This document shows, piece by piece, positions 34,165 through 43,079 of a stretch of DNA of 64,000 nucleotides. Source of the DNA: Betaproteobacteria bacterium (GTDB taxonomy: Bacteria > Pseudomonadota > Gammaproteobacteria > Burkholderiales > Rhodocyclaceae); NCBI GenBank assembly GCA_028065725.1, contig JAPTVL010000275.1, positions 3,585 to 67,584 on the forward strand, read 5' to 3'. Every line of letters begins with the position of its first letter. Positions within the stretch are counted from its first letter, which is position 1. Both the position numbers and the translations under genes were made by a program. The notes beneath the pieces were generated by a model. That model saw only the letters and a list, made by a program, of their open reading frames with translations. It was not told where the DNA came from and did not search any database.

Positions 34165-35433
34165 CTAGCCAACATGGTGGTCGTCGTCCTGGTCGGGGTC
34201 CGACTGGTGGCCCCTGTGTTCGGCGACGAAGGCCACGCTGATGTTCTCCAGCGAGGGGCGAGATGCCTCGCTGTCCGGGAGGGACTGAACGGGGTGCGCG
34301 GGGGCGCCGTCCTGGGCCGGGCCTGGGCAATCCAGGCGCACCTCCACCAGGGTGCTCGCCGCCTCGCCGTCTGCTTTGCCTGCTGTCCAGTTCAGACGCG
34401 GCTGTCGCGGTTGTTTCGGCAACGTGGTGGATCCGGTGTACGCGCCCGCGATGCTGATGCGGCGGTGGCCGGCGATGTTGGATACCTTCTGCTGGGCTTC
34501 CTTCCACTTCTGCTCGTTGCCCTTGAAGATGTGGGAAAGCGTGATCCTGTTCTTGGAAGCGTAGGTGAGCTGCCGTACCGGGGACGGCGTGCCAGCTACC
34601 TCTTCGAAGATGTCATTCAGGCGCTCGTGCCGCAGGCCGTGGGCGGTGACCCCGAGGGCTTTCTTGGTAATGCCGATTCGTTCCATCACATACTTGAAGC
34701 GGCGTAGGTTCTGCTCCAGGCTCTTGCCTGGGGGCGCGATTGCGCCGTCCCACCGGGACACTATCTTCTTGGCGGCGGCCACCACGTTTCGCTGCTTATC
34801 GCTCTCAATTGGGACCATGCGCTCCTGACCGCCCTTGGTTCCGTTCCGGATCCGCAACTGATCGCCTTCATGGCACTGGTTGGGCCTGAATTGGATGGCT
34901 TCTTCCCGCCGGATCCCGAACGCTTCAATGACCTGCAGTTGCATGCCGACGTAAGGGTCGATTTCGGCGGCAAGGGCGGCGATCTTCGCCGGATCAATCC
35001 CTTTGGCACTCCAGGATTTGTCCGTCGTGGCCACCGTCTTGCGCTTCAACCGCTCAGGGCTCTCCAGCGAGTAATGACGCGTGGGCAGCACCATGCCGTC
35101 CTTGCCAATCCACTTGCTCAGCGCGCGAAGGATGGAGAGCCGGTTCTGGATCGCCCCCGCCCCGACCCCGTCAGCCTTCCATTTTTCGACCAGGGCCTCG
35201 ACGTGCTTGCCGCGCAGCGAATACACGCTCTTGATGCCGTAGCCCATTTCGCGGATCTGCCGCATGCACATAAAGAGGATTTCTTCGCGCGCATCGAGCG
35301 TTCGGTCGCTGATTGGCTTCGGCTTGCGCTTACCCGAAGAGACGCGCCCCTTCAGCTGCAGGAGGTTCGTCAATTCGCGTTTCCAATCCCCCGGTGCTAC
35401 ACCGGGTTGCTGCTGATTGTCCTGGTGGGACAT
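34165..35433 (-). CDS. Tyrosine recombinase / integrase
   Basis: A 422-aa site-specific recombinase. The N-terminal core-binding region (SVYSLRGKHVEALVEKWKAD, AIQNRLSILRALSKWIGK) is followed by the catalytic domain with Arg in AFGIRREEAIQF, His and Arg in TAHGLRHERLND, a further His/Arg in IAGHRRISI and the nucleophilic Tyr in AGAYTGS. An extension of about 70 Pro/Asp-rich residues follows. ATG 35433 was chosen because AAGGAG stands upstream; the frame is open to 35532. It is intact and paralogous to the broken integrase at 19658-20116. A hairpin array lies upstream. Confidence 0.88.
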   Translation of the reverse strand: MSHQDNQQQPGVAPGDWKRELTNLLQLKGRVSSGKRKPKPISDRTLDAREEILFMCMRQIREMGYGIKSVYSLRGKHVEALVEKWKADGVGAGAIQNRLSILRALSKWIGKDGMVLPTRHYSLESPERLKRKTVATTDKSWSAKGIDPAKIAALAAEIDPYVGMQLQVIEAFGIRREEAIQFRPNQCHEGDQLRIRNGTKGGQERMVPIESDKQRNVVAAAKKIVSRWDGAIAPPGKSLEQNLRRFKYVMERIGITKKALGVTAHGLRHERLNDIFEEVAGTPSPVRQLTYASKNRITLSHIFKGNEQKWKEAQQKVSNIAGHRRISIAGAYTGSTTLPKQPRQPRLNWTAGKADGEAASTLVEVRLDCPGPAQDGAPAHPVQSLPDSEASRPSLENISVAFVAEHRGHQSDPDQDDDHHVG

Positions 35434-35564
35434 TTCCTGCGCTCCTTTTGGTTGTTGCTCGCCAGCACCACCTGGTTCGCTCCCGTCTTCATCTGCCTGT
35501 CCTACATGGATCGCGGGTTTCGGGCTTCCCAATCTCCATCACGCTCCCGGCCATCACCAGGTTT

Positions 35565-36163
35565 CCGGCTGCGCGCTGCCGGTTTTAGTCTCGCTCGTCC
35601 GTAAGAAACTTCACGCCCCGACCACCCCCTGTTTCCAAGTGTGTGGTTCGAATCTCCGTGAGGAGTAACGGCGCCCAGGTAGAAGGGGCGCCGATGGCGG
35701 TGTGCTGATGAACTCGTCAGCACTACAAGTTGGTTGCATTGCCCGTCCCGACTTCTCCCCTGCGAACAGGGAGGGTGACGTTTCGACCTCTACCACCTCC
35801 GGCTTACGCCGTTTGTTCTAGCCAAGAACAAGGATGGTCTTCGCCGACCGGTGCGCTCGCGCGTCCGTTCTGCGGTTTGTGATGCGATCCCCGGAGGGAT
35901 TAGGTCGATGCGATGCTTGGAGTTTTTGGCTGTGCCCGTGCAACTGATGGAGTGGTCGGGCTCGAACAAACCTGTCGGTTTGTGAGTGCGATGAATCTCA
36001 ATCTGTGAGTGGCTTCTGTCTTGCGACAGAGGTGAGGAACTCCCGCTCCTCATTCGTTGATCCTTTACTGCTTGGTGCGCCGCCGTGGATGGTGCCAGTG
36101 CGGTGGATCAACTGTTCAGTCCGTTGCGGACCTTGTTTGTGTCTGCTGTTTTATCCCGACAGC
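35565..36163 (-). repeat. Array of about eleven to twelve short hairpins upstream of the intact integrase
   Basis: A gene-free stretch with successive inverted repeats: 35565-35582 (CCGGC/GCCGG), 35669-35693 (CGGCGCC/GGCGCCG), 35702-35723 (GTGCTGA/TCAGCAC), 35755-35773 (CCCTG/CAGGG, loop CGAA), 35800-35811 (CGGC/GCCG), 35813-35831 (TTGTTCT/AGAACAA), 35887-35900 (ATCCC/GGGAT, loop CGGA), 35966-35983 (ACAAACC/GGTTTGT, loop TGTC), 36015-36030 (TCTGTC/GACAGA, loop TTGC), 36033-36052 (TGAGGA/TCCTCA), 36119-36131 (GTCCG/CGGAC) and 36145-36163 (GCTGT/ACAGC). Stems differ in sequence but share size and small loops. It may be a structured RNA or a set of folded recombination sites; neither is shown. 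Confidence 0.75.
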
Positions 36164-36901
36164 TCGGGGTCAGATGACAGGTGCGAATTTACTGATTGGA
36201 ATTGGAGTTGTCAACGGGTATTTATTCGTCCTTTTTTGTCCAACGGGGACTTTCACTGGCCAATTCTCACGCGCGCTGCCCGCCATTGCTGGAAGTGCGC
36301 CTACCTCACTGGCCGACACTCGGCGGTGAAACTCAGACGGCATTCTCTCTTCACTCTCCATTTTTGAGATTTGAGCGATGACGAGTAGTGCCGCTTTCCC
36401 TAAATCGTAGGCCGTACGGTCGGATTTGTGCCCACGATCCATCTGCGACAGCCGCTTCTGTCGACCCAGATCGGCGTTCGTTGCCAAACAGGCTTGTTGG
36501 TGGTGGCGACCAGCGCGCACCGAGAAAAGAGCACCAAGAGCCTTGACGATCCACGGACGTCTCAGCACTCTAACCATCCCGCGGAAATACTGTTCTATCT
36601 CGCTTGGAACGCGGGCCGAAACGTGCGACACCGAGGGCGTACCGCGAGCGTACCGCTGCCATACAGCTCTGGACATATTTGCTGACCGAGAGTCGACGAA
36701 CGACCAATAAATACTGTTGCAGTACCGAGGTCGCACAGTGACCGCACCGTGGCCGCCCGCTTCCAGCGCCTCCCCATACTGCCGCCACACCGCTCAAGAT
36801 TTCTCCGCCTCCAATCGACCTGTTTTCTGCACTTTGACCACGCGCTTTTTCAGTGGCGCTCGCGGAAACTATGTCCATCATCAACCACGGAGACCTCACA
36901 C
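36164..36901. other. Region without a firm gene between hairpin array and parM
   Basis: About 740 bp. The best candidate is a minus-strand frame of 206 codons (36170-36790) with inner ATGs and a basic, Cys-poor product, but several other frames are also open here and no ribosome site supports one. The final 60 bp hold the leader of the partition operon, including CGGAGACC before the parM ATG. Confidence 0.35.
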
Positions 36902-37948
36902 ATGAAACCAATCGTTCGCGCCATCGATGTCGGCTACGGCAACACCAAGTTCGTAGTCCTTCGCCAATCCGGCGGCGAGACGCACTGCGGCCTGTTTCCT
37001 TCCATTGCTCCCCATGCGTCTTCAACCGGCGACCTGGGCGCCGGAATATTTCAGCGGAGGAATACGGCCGTTATCGAAGTCAATGGGGTGTCCTACGAAG
37101 TCGGCAAGGATGCTGAGTTGGCGAAGGATGCGAGTTATGGCCGCATCCTCGATCCCGACTTTGCTTTGACCGACACATACATCGCGTTGGCGCGAGGTGC
37201 GATGTACTACATGGGCGTCGACAGGATTGACGTCTTGGTGGTTGGGCTGCCGGTCAATGCCCACAAATCCAAGAGCGCCGAACTCGAAAAGCGAATGGTT
37301 GGCGAGCACATCATCCCCGCCCCTCGCACCGGTGGAATTGCGCAAACCCGTGTGGTCAAGGTTGACCAGGTTCGCGTGCTCCCCCAACCGATTGGCGCTT
37401 TCTTCGACTATTCGACTCGCGAGAACCGGCTGCAGAGGATGCGCAAGGAGATGAATCTGGTGATCGACCCCGGTTATTTCACGCTGGACTGGGTGGTGGC
37501 CCAAGGCGTCAAGATTGTAGACGCCCGCAGTGGCGCGCACAGCGGCGGGATGTCGGCGGTCCTGGCGGCAATGGGTGAAGCCATAAACCGTGACATCGGC
37601 GAGCAGTTGCCGGACTTCAACGGCATCGACGACGCCATGCGCTTCGGCACGAACCCCCGTTTCTTTGGCCGGGAATACGACCTCGCAAAGTATCTCCCCC
37701 TCGGCAAGGATAGGGCCCGCCAGTTCATGGCGGTGTTGGCGAACAAGGTTGGCCCGGCAGCCGACATCAACAACATCCTGCTGGCGGGCGGCGGTGCTGA
37801 GTTCTTCCTTGATCTGGTAGCCGAGAAGTTTCCCAAACACAAGATCCAAATCACCCCCGATCCGGTGTATGCCAACGTGCGGGGCTTCCAGTTTGCCGGC
37901 GAGACGTGGGCGAGTCAGAGCGGCACCCCTTCAGTGGCGGCGGCGTAA
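36902..37948 (+). CDS. parM: ParM/StbA-like actin-type plasmid partition ATPase
   Basis: A 348-aa protein of the actin/Hsp70 fold that forms filaments to push DNA copies apart. The phosphate-1 loop VRAIDVGYGNTKFVV is at the N-terminus, the phosphate-2 loop is NLVIDPGYFTLDWVV near 185, and the adenosine motif is NILLAGGGAEFF near 290. The middle GLPVNAHKSKSAELEKR is typical of the plasmid/PRTRC-D branch. A second gene of suitable type follows 24 bp later. Its presence shows that the surrounding element is, or was, plasmid-like or an ICE with a circular phase. Confidence 0.85.
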   Translation: MKPIVRAIDVGYGNTKFVVLRQSGGETHCGLFPSIAPHASSTGDLGAGIFQRRNTAVIEVNGVSYEVGKDAELAKDASYGRILDPDFALTDTYIALARGAMYYMGVDRIDVLVVGLPVNAHKSKSAELEKRMVGEHIIPAPRTGGIAQTRVVKVDQVRVLPQPIGAFFDYSTRENRLQRMRKEMNLVIDPGYFTLDWVVAQGVKIVDARSGAHSGGMSAVLAAMGEAINRDIGEQLPDFNGIDDAMRFGTNPRFFGREYDLAKYLPLGKDRARQFMAVLANKVGPAADINNILLAGGGAEFFLDLVAEKFPKHKIQITPDPVYANVRGFQFAGETWASQSGTPSVAAA

Positions 37949-37972
37949 CCCACCGGACCCAGGCTGATATCC

Positions 37973-38551
37973 ATGTCCAAATCTGAATATCGGATCACCG
38001 CCAAGGTGAGCGCGAGCGAAATGCCCGCGCTATATCGCTATCTCGAGAACCTCAATCTTCGGACGATCCATGGTCGCGCGATGCTTTGCATCATCATCGA
38101 TCGGGCGGTTGCGCTTACGCCGACCGACAAAGCGCGGTACGGGTCTGCCTTGTTTGGCGCGCTGCGAAGCAGTGAGCCGGGTACCGGGCGGCGACGCCTG
38201 GCCCTCTCCATCACGCGCGACGAGCATCCCAGCACCATGGATAACTTGGAGCAGCTTCGTGTTGATCCCGTAAAGAATTCCGGGTTCCTGCATCTGATGG
38301 AGGTGGCTGCCGGGTTGCTGTATCTCGATTCTCTGGGGATGCCAGCCGCCGCACCATTGTCGGCGCCACCCGCCGCTCCTGTTCCTCCGGTCGCGGCTCC
38401 CGCGGTCGCAGTTCCTCCGAAGACAGCGCCGGCAATCCCTCCAGAACGGCCAGAGATCCACGACGCGCATGACATCATTTCGTCGTCGGATCGGGGCGGC
38501 GGTAATCAGCCGCTACAAACAGCCGATGTGGCCGAACTGATGGGTGCCTGA
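37973..38551 (+). CDS. Probable ParR-like partner of ParM
   Basis: A 192-aa protein in a putative operon with parM. The N-terminal 110 residues (EYRITAKVSASEMPALYRYL, RAMLCIIIDRAVAL) look like a small DNA-binding fold such as ribbon-helix-helix. A Pro/Ala-rich linker (about residues 118-160) follows, then a C-terminal peptide ending LQTADVAELMGA. A DNA-binding head plus a flexible tail that contacts the filament is the ParR plan. The call rests on order and architecture; no family motif was recognised. Confidence 0.55.
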   Translation: MSKSEYRITAKVSASEMPALYRYLENLNLRTIHGRAMLCIIIDRAVALTPTDKARYGSALFGALRSSEPGTGRRRLALSITRDEHPSTMDNLEQLRVDPVKNSGFLHLMEVAAGLLYLDSLGMPAAAPLSAPPAAPVPPVAAPAVAVPPKTAPAIPPERPEIHDAHDIISSSDRGGGNQPLQTADVAELMGA

Positions 38552-38634
38552 AATGCGTCAAACTTCATTTCCCCTCTTGAATTTCGATTCGACTCTGGTA
38601 AATCTGTCTCCAACATCAAGAAGGAGTACGCAGC

Positions 38635-38805
38635 ATGTCGATTCTGAAGGCAACTTTTGGCGTTCCGCGCGAGGCGCGTTCGGACGAGTTCTATCGCAAC
38701 AACCGGTGGATGGGACAGACACCTGCCGAGGCCCGCTTCGTTCGCACAGTTCGCGTCGTTCTGCTGCTGGCTGCCTGCGGGTTGGCCTATTTCTGGTTGC
38801 GGTAA
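38635..38805 (+). CDS. Small single-span membrane protein
   Basis: A 56-aa protein with AAGGAG seven bases upstream of the ATG. The first 35 residues are polar (FGVPREARSDEFYRNNRWMG) and the rest is one transmembrane helix (VRVVLLLAACGLAYFWL) ending in Arg. It lies 83 bp after the ParR-like gene on the same strand. Family unknown. The strong ribosome site and clean two-part layout support a real gene. Confidence 0.6.
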   Translation: MSILKATFGVPREARSDEFYRNNRWMGQTPAEARFVRTVRVVLLLAACGLAYFWLR

Positions 38806-38847
38806 TCGTCGGCGAGGCCAACCTCGCACAACGCGCCGGCACTCCAG

Positions 38848-39066
38848 TTATTTAACTCGAGATAAGACCGCGCGGCGACGCGTCGGAGCGTGGGAATTCT
38901 CCAGAGCACGAAAAACCTCCTGCGCTTCATCACTGTTTCGATCCGTGGCCCAGAGCTGAAAAGCGCGTCGGAGGAAGGCATCCCTATCCACTTCAACCGA
39001 GGTCAAAGGGGCGGGTTTGCGTCGCCAAGGTGGCAGCAGATTTTCGAGAAATTGACCGATCTTCAT
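38848..39066 (-). CDS. Small hypothetical protein downstream of the AAA+ gene
   Basis: A 72-aa basic protein (KIGQFLENLLPPWRRKPAPL, then VDRDAFLRRAFQLWATDRNS). CAGGAAAA stands ahead of the ATG. It follows the double AAA+ gene by 51 bp on the same strand and converges on the small membrane gene. No recognised domain. Confidence 0.5.
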   Translation of the reverse strand: MKIGQFLENLLPPWRRKPAPLTSVEVDRDAFLRRAFQLWATDRNSDEAQEVFRALENSHAPTRRRAVLSRVK

Positions 39067-39117
39067 AATTGGGATTTTCCTGTGTGGATTTAGATAGCAA
39101 TACTCGGATCAAATTCT

Positions 39118-41163
39118 TCAGCTTCTGCAAGTACCCAATTCTGAAGTTTTCGCCAATCCGCCAATGACAGCGATACGTGCCTTTTCAAGATCCGTTTGGC
39201 TCACGATTTGCGAGGACGAATTGCCCAGCGCGCGGCCGACCATGATGTTGACCGCCTGCTGCAAGATGGCCTGAATGTTGGCCGGCGACTCGCCTTCCAG
39301 CAGCCCCGCCATCACCGCCGGCGTCAGGGCCGGCTCGAACTTGGCGCCTGACTTCGCCATCCATTGCCCGACAATCTTAGCCACCGTCTGCACGTCCGGA
39401 TTCTCGAACCAAATCTTCTCCGTGAAACGCCCGCCCCGAAGCGCCGCCGCGTCCATGGTTTCCGGCGCATTGACTGCCGCCGCCCACAGGATGTCGTGCA
39501 CCTTGCCGCCCACACCCTCCATGCCGGTCAGTAGCTTGTTGGTGATCGAGGCGCTATAGGTGCTACCGGCGCGGCGATCGGAGAACACGTCGTCCGCTTC
39601 GTCGACGAAGACGATGCACGGGCGGGCGTTCCTCGCCTTGGCGATCAGTTCGTCGATGTTCTTGCCGTCCGCAATGAGGTCGGCGCCGCTGCGAGTGAGC
39701 AACGGCCAGCCCGTCGTCTTGGACAGGGCGCGAACTGCCAGCGTCTTGCCGGTGCCCGGAGGGCCGGCCAGCAGCAGGCCGCTCGGCACCGAGCCCCCCA
39801 TGCGCTCGATCTCCTCGATGGACAGCATGCGCGTGGCGACACCCATTAGCGCCGACTTCTGGGCTTCCGGCATGTGCAGTTGATCCAGCACCGGCGTGTT
39901 CTCGGCCAGACGCTCGCCCAGGCTGCCTTGCATCGTGCGCATCGCGGCCTGCAAGTCCTGATAGCTCAAACTGCGTACCTTGCGCTTCCTGGCTTGACGG
40001 ACAGCCTCATCCACCACGGCACGGATACGGGCCACGGAGAAACCCTCCCAACGCTTTACGGCCTGAGCGACGGCGGTCGCCTCGCACACCACCCGGCTGT
40101 CCGAACCGGACAGCGCCTTCCTGATGAGGGCGCGGCGAGCCGCGGCGTCCGGCGCCGGCACCTGAATCTTGAAATCAACCCGCCCTTCGCGCACGGCAGC
40201 ACCGTCCAGTCGATCAACGAAGTTCGTGGCCATGATGATCACCACGCCGGTTCCCCGCACATTGCCTAGCTCGGTCAGGATCTGGTTAGTGGTCTTTGGG
40301 CCTTCCTCGCTGGTGGTACCGGAGCTGCTGCGGTCGAGGATCACGCTGTCCACTTCGTCCATGAACAGGACGCACGGCGCCTGCGCGCGGGCATCCTTGA
40401 ACAGGGTGACGATGTTTTCAGTGGTGTTGTTCACCCATCTGGACCCCACCGAGCCAAAGGACATCTTGATGATCGGCAGCTTGAGCGAACCCGCCACGCC
40501 CTCAGCGAACACGGTCTTGCCGTTGCCCGGCTCGCCGTGCAGCAGAATACCGTTGCGCGCCTGGCCGCGCAGGGCGCCCTTCTTGTCCTTGCGCAGGATC
40601 TGCTTGGCCTCGGTTGCGGCCGTCAGCAGGGTGTCTTTCAGGTCCTGCATCCCGGCCAGATCATCGAGCGTGTGCTCGGCGCGTTCAGCCTCGTAGGTGA
40701 ACCCAGGCGCGGCGTCATCGTCGCCCTCGTCGGCCGCGCCGCGCGATACCAGGATGGCGGCTTTGGACAAGTTGATCATCTTGCCCTCGGGATTGAGGGT
40801 CTTCATGCGGAACTTGACCACGAAATGCGTGACCACCATCAGGCCGGCCAGTACCCAGACCAGCCAGTATTCCTTCGGCAGCACCACCGCCGCCGGCACC
40901 AGGCAGAGCGTCGCCGCGGTCAAGACCATCCGGGCTTCGGCCGCGCTGTCATTGGTGTTGAGGATCGCCAGCGCCAGAAGGATGAGCGCATTGAAACAGG
41001 CGGGAGCGACCACCAGCGCCATGAAGGTGTACTGGAACACAGCCGACTCGGCGCCGGGATCGCTGTTGGCGAAGAAAAGGATGGCGGCCGCAAGCCAGCA
41101 GGGCACCAGAAGGAAGATAGTGGCGCTGCGGCAGGCACGCAAAACGGCAGTCAAGTTATCCAT
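39118..41163 (-). CDS. Membrane-anchored protein with two AAA+ ATPase domains
   Basis: A 681-aa protein. Four hydrophobic helices fill residues 10-120. The first AAA+ domain has Walker A LHGEPGNGKTVFAE near 208, Walker B CVLFMDEVDS and arginine-finger region AVREGRVDF. The second has LLAGPPGTGKTLAVRAL near 465, CIVFVDEADDVFSD and ALRGGRFTEKI. Both are of the FtsH/Cdc48 clade, but no protease motif (HExxH) follows, so it is a remodelling or extraction motor at the inner membrane. ATG 41163 overlaps the upstream gene by 8 bp; an in-frame TTG lies at 41169. Carried on the mobile region; substrate unknown. Confidence 0.82.
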   Translation of the reverse strand: MDNLTAVLRACRSATIFLLVPCWLAAAILFFANSDPGAESAVFQYTFMALVVAPACFNALILLALAILNTNDSAAEARMVLTAATLCLVPAAVVLPKEYWLVWVLAGLMVVTHFVVKFRMKTLNPEGKMINLSKAAILVSRGAADEGDDDAAPGFTYEAERAEHTLDDLAGMQDLKDTLLTAATEAKQILRKDKKGALRGQARNGILLHGEPGNGKTVFAEGVAGSLKLPIIKMSFGSVGSRWVNNTTENIVTLFKDARAQAPCVLFMDEVDSVILDRSSSGTTSEEGPKTTNQILTELGNVRGTGVVIIMATNFVDRLDGAAVREGRVDFKIQVPAPDAAARRALIRKALSGSDSRVVCEATAVAQAVKRWEGFSVARIRAVVDEAVRQARKRKVRSLSYQDLQAAMRTMQGSLGERLAENTPVLDQLHMPEAQKSALMGVATRMLSIEEIERMGGSVPSGLLLAGPPGTGKTLAVRALSKTTGWPLLTRSGADLIADGKNIDELIAKARNARPCIVFVDEADDVFSDRRAGSTYSASITNKLLTGMEGVGGKVHDILWAAAVNAPETMDAAALRGGRFTEKIWFENPDVQTVAKIVGQWMAKSGAKFEPALTPAVMAGLLEGESPANIQAILQQAVNIMVGRALGNSSSQIVSQTDLEKARIAVIGGLAKTSELGTCRS

Positions 41164-41521
41164 GGTCAAACATCACGACGAGGGCGCGCAAGTTGGCGCG
41201 GTAGAGCAGTGAGGGCGCGTTGGTGATCTCGCTGCGGGTTCGTTGCTCCAGTTTCAGGCGGTCGGCGCTGGGCATCGACTTGGCCACGATGATGGTCGCC
41301 GCCGTTTCATATCGGGAACGCCCGGAGTTCCAGAACACCCGGGTCTCGATACGCCGGCATCCGGCGGTTTCGCTGCAGGCCCGCTGCAGCGACGGCTTGA
41401 CGGAGGTGAGTGCCGCGCGCATGCCCCACGGCGCACTCCACTGCCACACCACAGCGGCAGCGGTCGCGGCCGTGGCGATCGTGAGCGGGATGAAGAGTCG
41501 GGTATAGGTTGTCTTGTTCAT
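41156..41521 (-). CDS. Membrane-anchored periplasmic protein coupled to the AAA+ gene
   Basis: A 121-aa protein with one N-terminal membrane segment (LFIPLTIATAATAAAVVWQW) and a basic exported part with two Cys (ACSETAGCRR). Its stop overlaps the AAA+ start, so the two are translationally coupled and probably act together across the membrane. Family unknown. Confidence 0.65.
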   Translation of the reverse strand: MNKTTYTRLFIPLTIATAATAAAVVWQWSAPWGMRAALTSVKPSLQRACSETAGCRRIETRVFWNSGRSRYETAATIIVAKSMPSADRLKLEQRTRSEITNAPSLLYRANLRALVVMFDHG

Positions 41522-41651
41522 GAACAGACGGTCTCACAAGACGAACGAATTTCAAGAGGGCAAAACGAAGAGCGCCAACCCGAAATGCTGCAATCGATTG
41601 AATTGGATTTTGGGGTCTTGAATTCGAGGCACGTCGCGGTACGGTGTCTGC

Positions 41652-42410
41652 ATGACACCACCAATTCACATCAGCGCGCAGCCCCAGGAGCGCAACATCA
41701 TCGCCGTCGAATGGCGCATCGGCTTCACCCGACCGATGGGCGTGGTCTTCGTCATCATCCCTGACGACCTGAAGGGCCCGGCGCCGGCGATCGCCGAACT
41801 GACTGCCATACGCTTTCTGGTCGAGAGCAGGCAGGTTGGCACCAGCCTGCGGCACCACGAGGTCATCGTCAGCCAGAAGGCTGTCCGGGACCTCGCCAAG
41901 CAGACGGCGGAAGACTCACCCCTCATTCCTTACGGCCGCCACCTCTACCTGTACGTGGATCCGGACCACATCTCCGTGGCGCCGGCGTCGTGGGCGGAGG
42001 GGGTGGAGATCGATCCGGCGCGGATATCCGTCACGACGGCGCTGCCTGCAGATTGGCCGGGAGTGTTCTGCCATGCGCTGAATGCGACCGTGGGGATCAC
42101 CAGGCATTCGATGGATCGATTCATTGAGCGCGCGAACCTCAGGCCCAACCACTGGCATGCATTTCAAGCAGCGGCCAAACGCCTTGGGTCGCCCATCGTG
42201 CGCATCGTGCCGCGCGAAGAAGCGGCGAAAACCAATCCGAAGATGCGGCTCGATGCGCGGACGGTGGTCCTGCATCACCAGGCCACGGACACGGCATGGA
42301 TCGTGGTCAAGGACCCCGAGGGCTGGGTGCTGGTGACCATGCACCCGCACTTTCAGGAATTTGTGCCGACCTTCGTGCGCGGCCGGATCGAGTATCGCCG
42401 CAACGACTGA
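41652..42410 (+). CDS. Hypothetical protein, 252 aa
   Basis: An intact, divergently transcribed gene 130 bp from the AAA+ pair. The product is soluble, without signal or membrane segments. It has a long N-terminal part (VEWRIGFTRPMGVVFVIIPD) and a C-terminal part (GITRHSMDRFIERANLRPNH, RTVVLHHQATDTAWIVVKDP) whose HSMDRFIER segment recalls small nuclease-like or toxin-like folds but is not diagnostic. The codon choice and length support a real gene. No function can be given. Confidence 0.6.
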   Translation: MTPPIHISAQPQERNIIAVEWRIGFTRPMGVVFVIIPDDLKGPAPAIAELTAIRFLVESRQVGTSLRHHEVIVSQKAVRDLAKQTAEDSPLIPYGRHLYLYVDPDHISVAPASWAEGVEIDPARISVTTALPADWPGVFCHALNATVGITRHSMDRFIERANLRPNHWHAFQAAAKRLGSPIVRIVPREEAAKTNPKMRLDARTVVLHHQATDTAWIVVKDPEGWVLVTMHPHFQEFVPTFVRGRIEYRRND

Positions 42411-42566
42411 AGGCCACTGTCCATTATTTGGACCAACCGCTGGTAGCTCGCCGTCGTCCCGGGGCGGGCCTTCCCCGACCCTTGATCAGACCTAAAGGCG
42501 CAGCAAGCTTCGTTCAAGCGAACTGGTTGCCCCATGGCCTCCGTTTGCTGGCCTGGTCGCGAAAAT

Positions 42567-42854
42567 TCATCGACGAGTTCCGCAGAGGAAACGCCAAAGA
42601 TCAATGAAAGGCTGCAAATCGGCCCGGGCGGTATCCACAAAGATCTTCCGCAACGCGCTGCGTTCGTTGCGACTCCTGGCCATCGACAGCAAAATAATGA
42701 TCCCAATAAGCGAGAGGGACAGCGCCCCGCCGCCTATCCAAACAACCGCTTCCCAAGGAGTCCAGTCATACTGGAGGACAAGAGTGGCAGCTACGAGCAT
42801 CAGGATCAGCGCCCAGAGCGACGCGGCGATTGAAGACTTTGGTTCTGGAGTCAT
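42567..42854 (-). CDS. Small two-span membrane protein
   Basis: A 95-aa protein with two hydrophobic helices (SLWALILMLVAATLVLQY and VVWIGGGALSLSLIGIIILL) and a charged C-terminal tail. It lies 12 bp after the next small gene on the same strand. Family unknown; typical accessory-region hypothetical. Confidence 0.5.
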   Translation of the reverse strand: MTPEPKSSIAASLWALILMLVAATLVLQYDWTPWEAVVWIGGGALSLSLIGIIILLSMARSRNERSALRKIFVDTARADLQPFIDLWRFLCGTRR

Positions 42855-42866
42855 AAACGCGTTGCT

Positions 42867-43079
42867 CTAATCACTACCCTGCATTTCAGCGTAACCGTGA
42901 CGTATGCGCGTCCTGACCAAGTCTTCCACCGAGGTTACATTCGCTAAATAGGTGTGCACCCCACCCCGTCTCGAATGTGTGGAGCCGTGAAGCGTCATAA
43001 TGACCGAGTCGCCCAACAAATCTGGGTGGGGCTCTGCAATTGCATAGGTTCTGCCATCTGGGCGTCGAAAGAGTCTCAT
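42867..43079 (-). CDS. Small soluble hypothetical protein
   Basis: A 70-aa protein beginning MRLFRRPDGRTYAIAEPHPD. The ATG at 43079 was taken over an in-frame start ten codons earlier because the conserved-looking sequence begins there. It is upstream of the two-span protein. No recognised domain. Confidence 0.45.
   Translation of the reverse strand: MRLFRRPDGRTYAIAEPHPDLLGDSVIMTLHGSTHSRRGGVHTYLANVTSVEDLVRTRIRHGYAEMQGSD

Noticed and set aside
35641..35664. GGTTCGAATC, like a tRNA T-loop, near the integrase
   Set aside because: The flanking bases do not form a T-stem and no acceptor or anticodon arm is found; at most a worn attachment site.
35704..35723. CTGATGA, the core word of hammerhead ribozymes
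   Set aside because: The GAAA core and the cleavage-site stem are absent; it is explained by a simple 7-bp hairpin.
35565..36163. Retron msr-msd region
   Set aside because: No reverse transcriptase gene is in the window, and the hairpins do not follow the retron layout.
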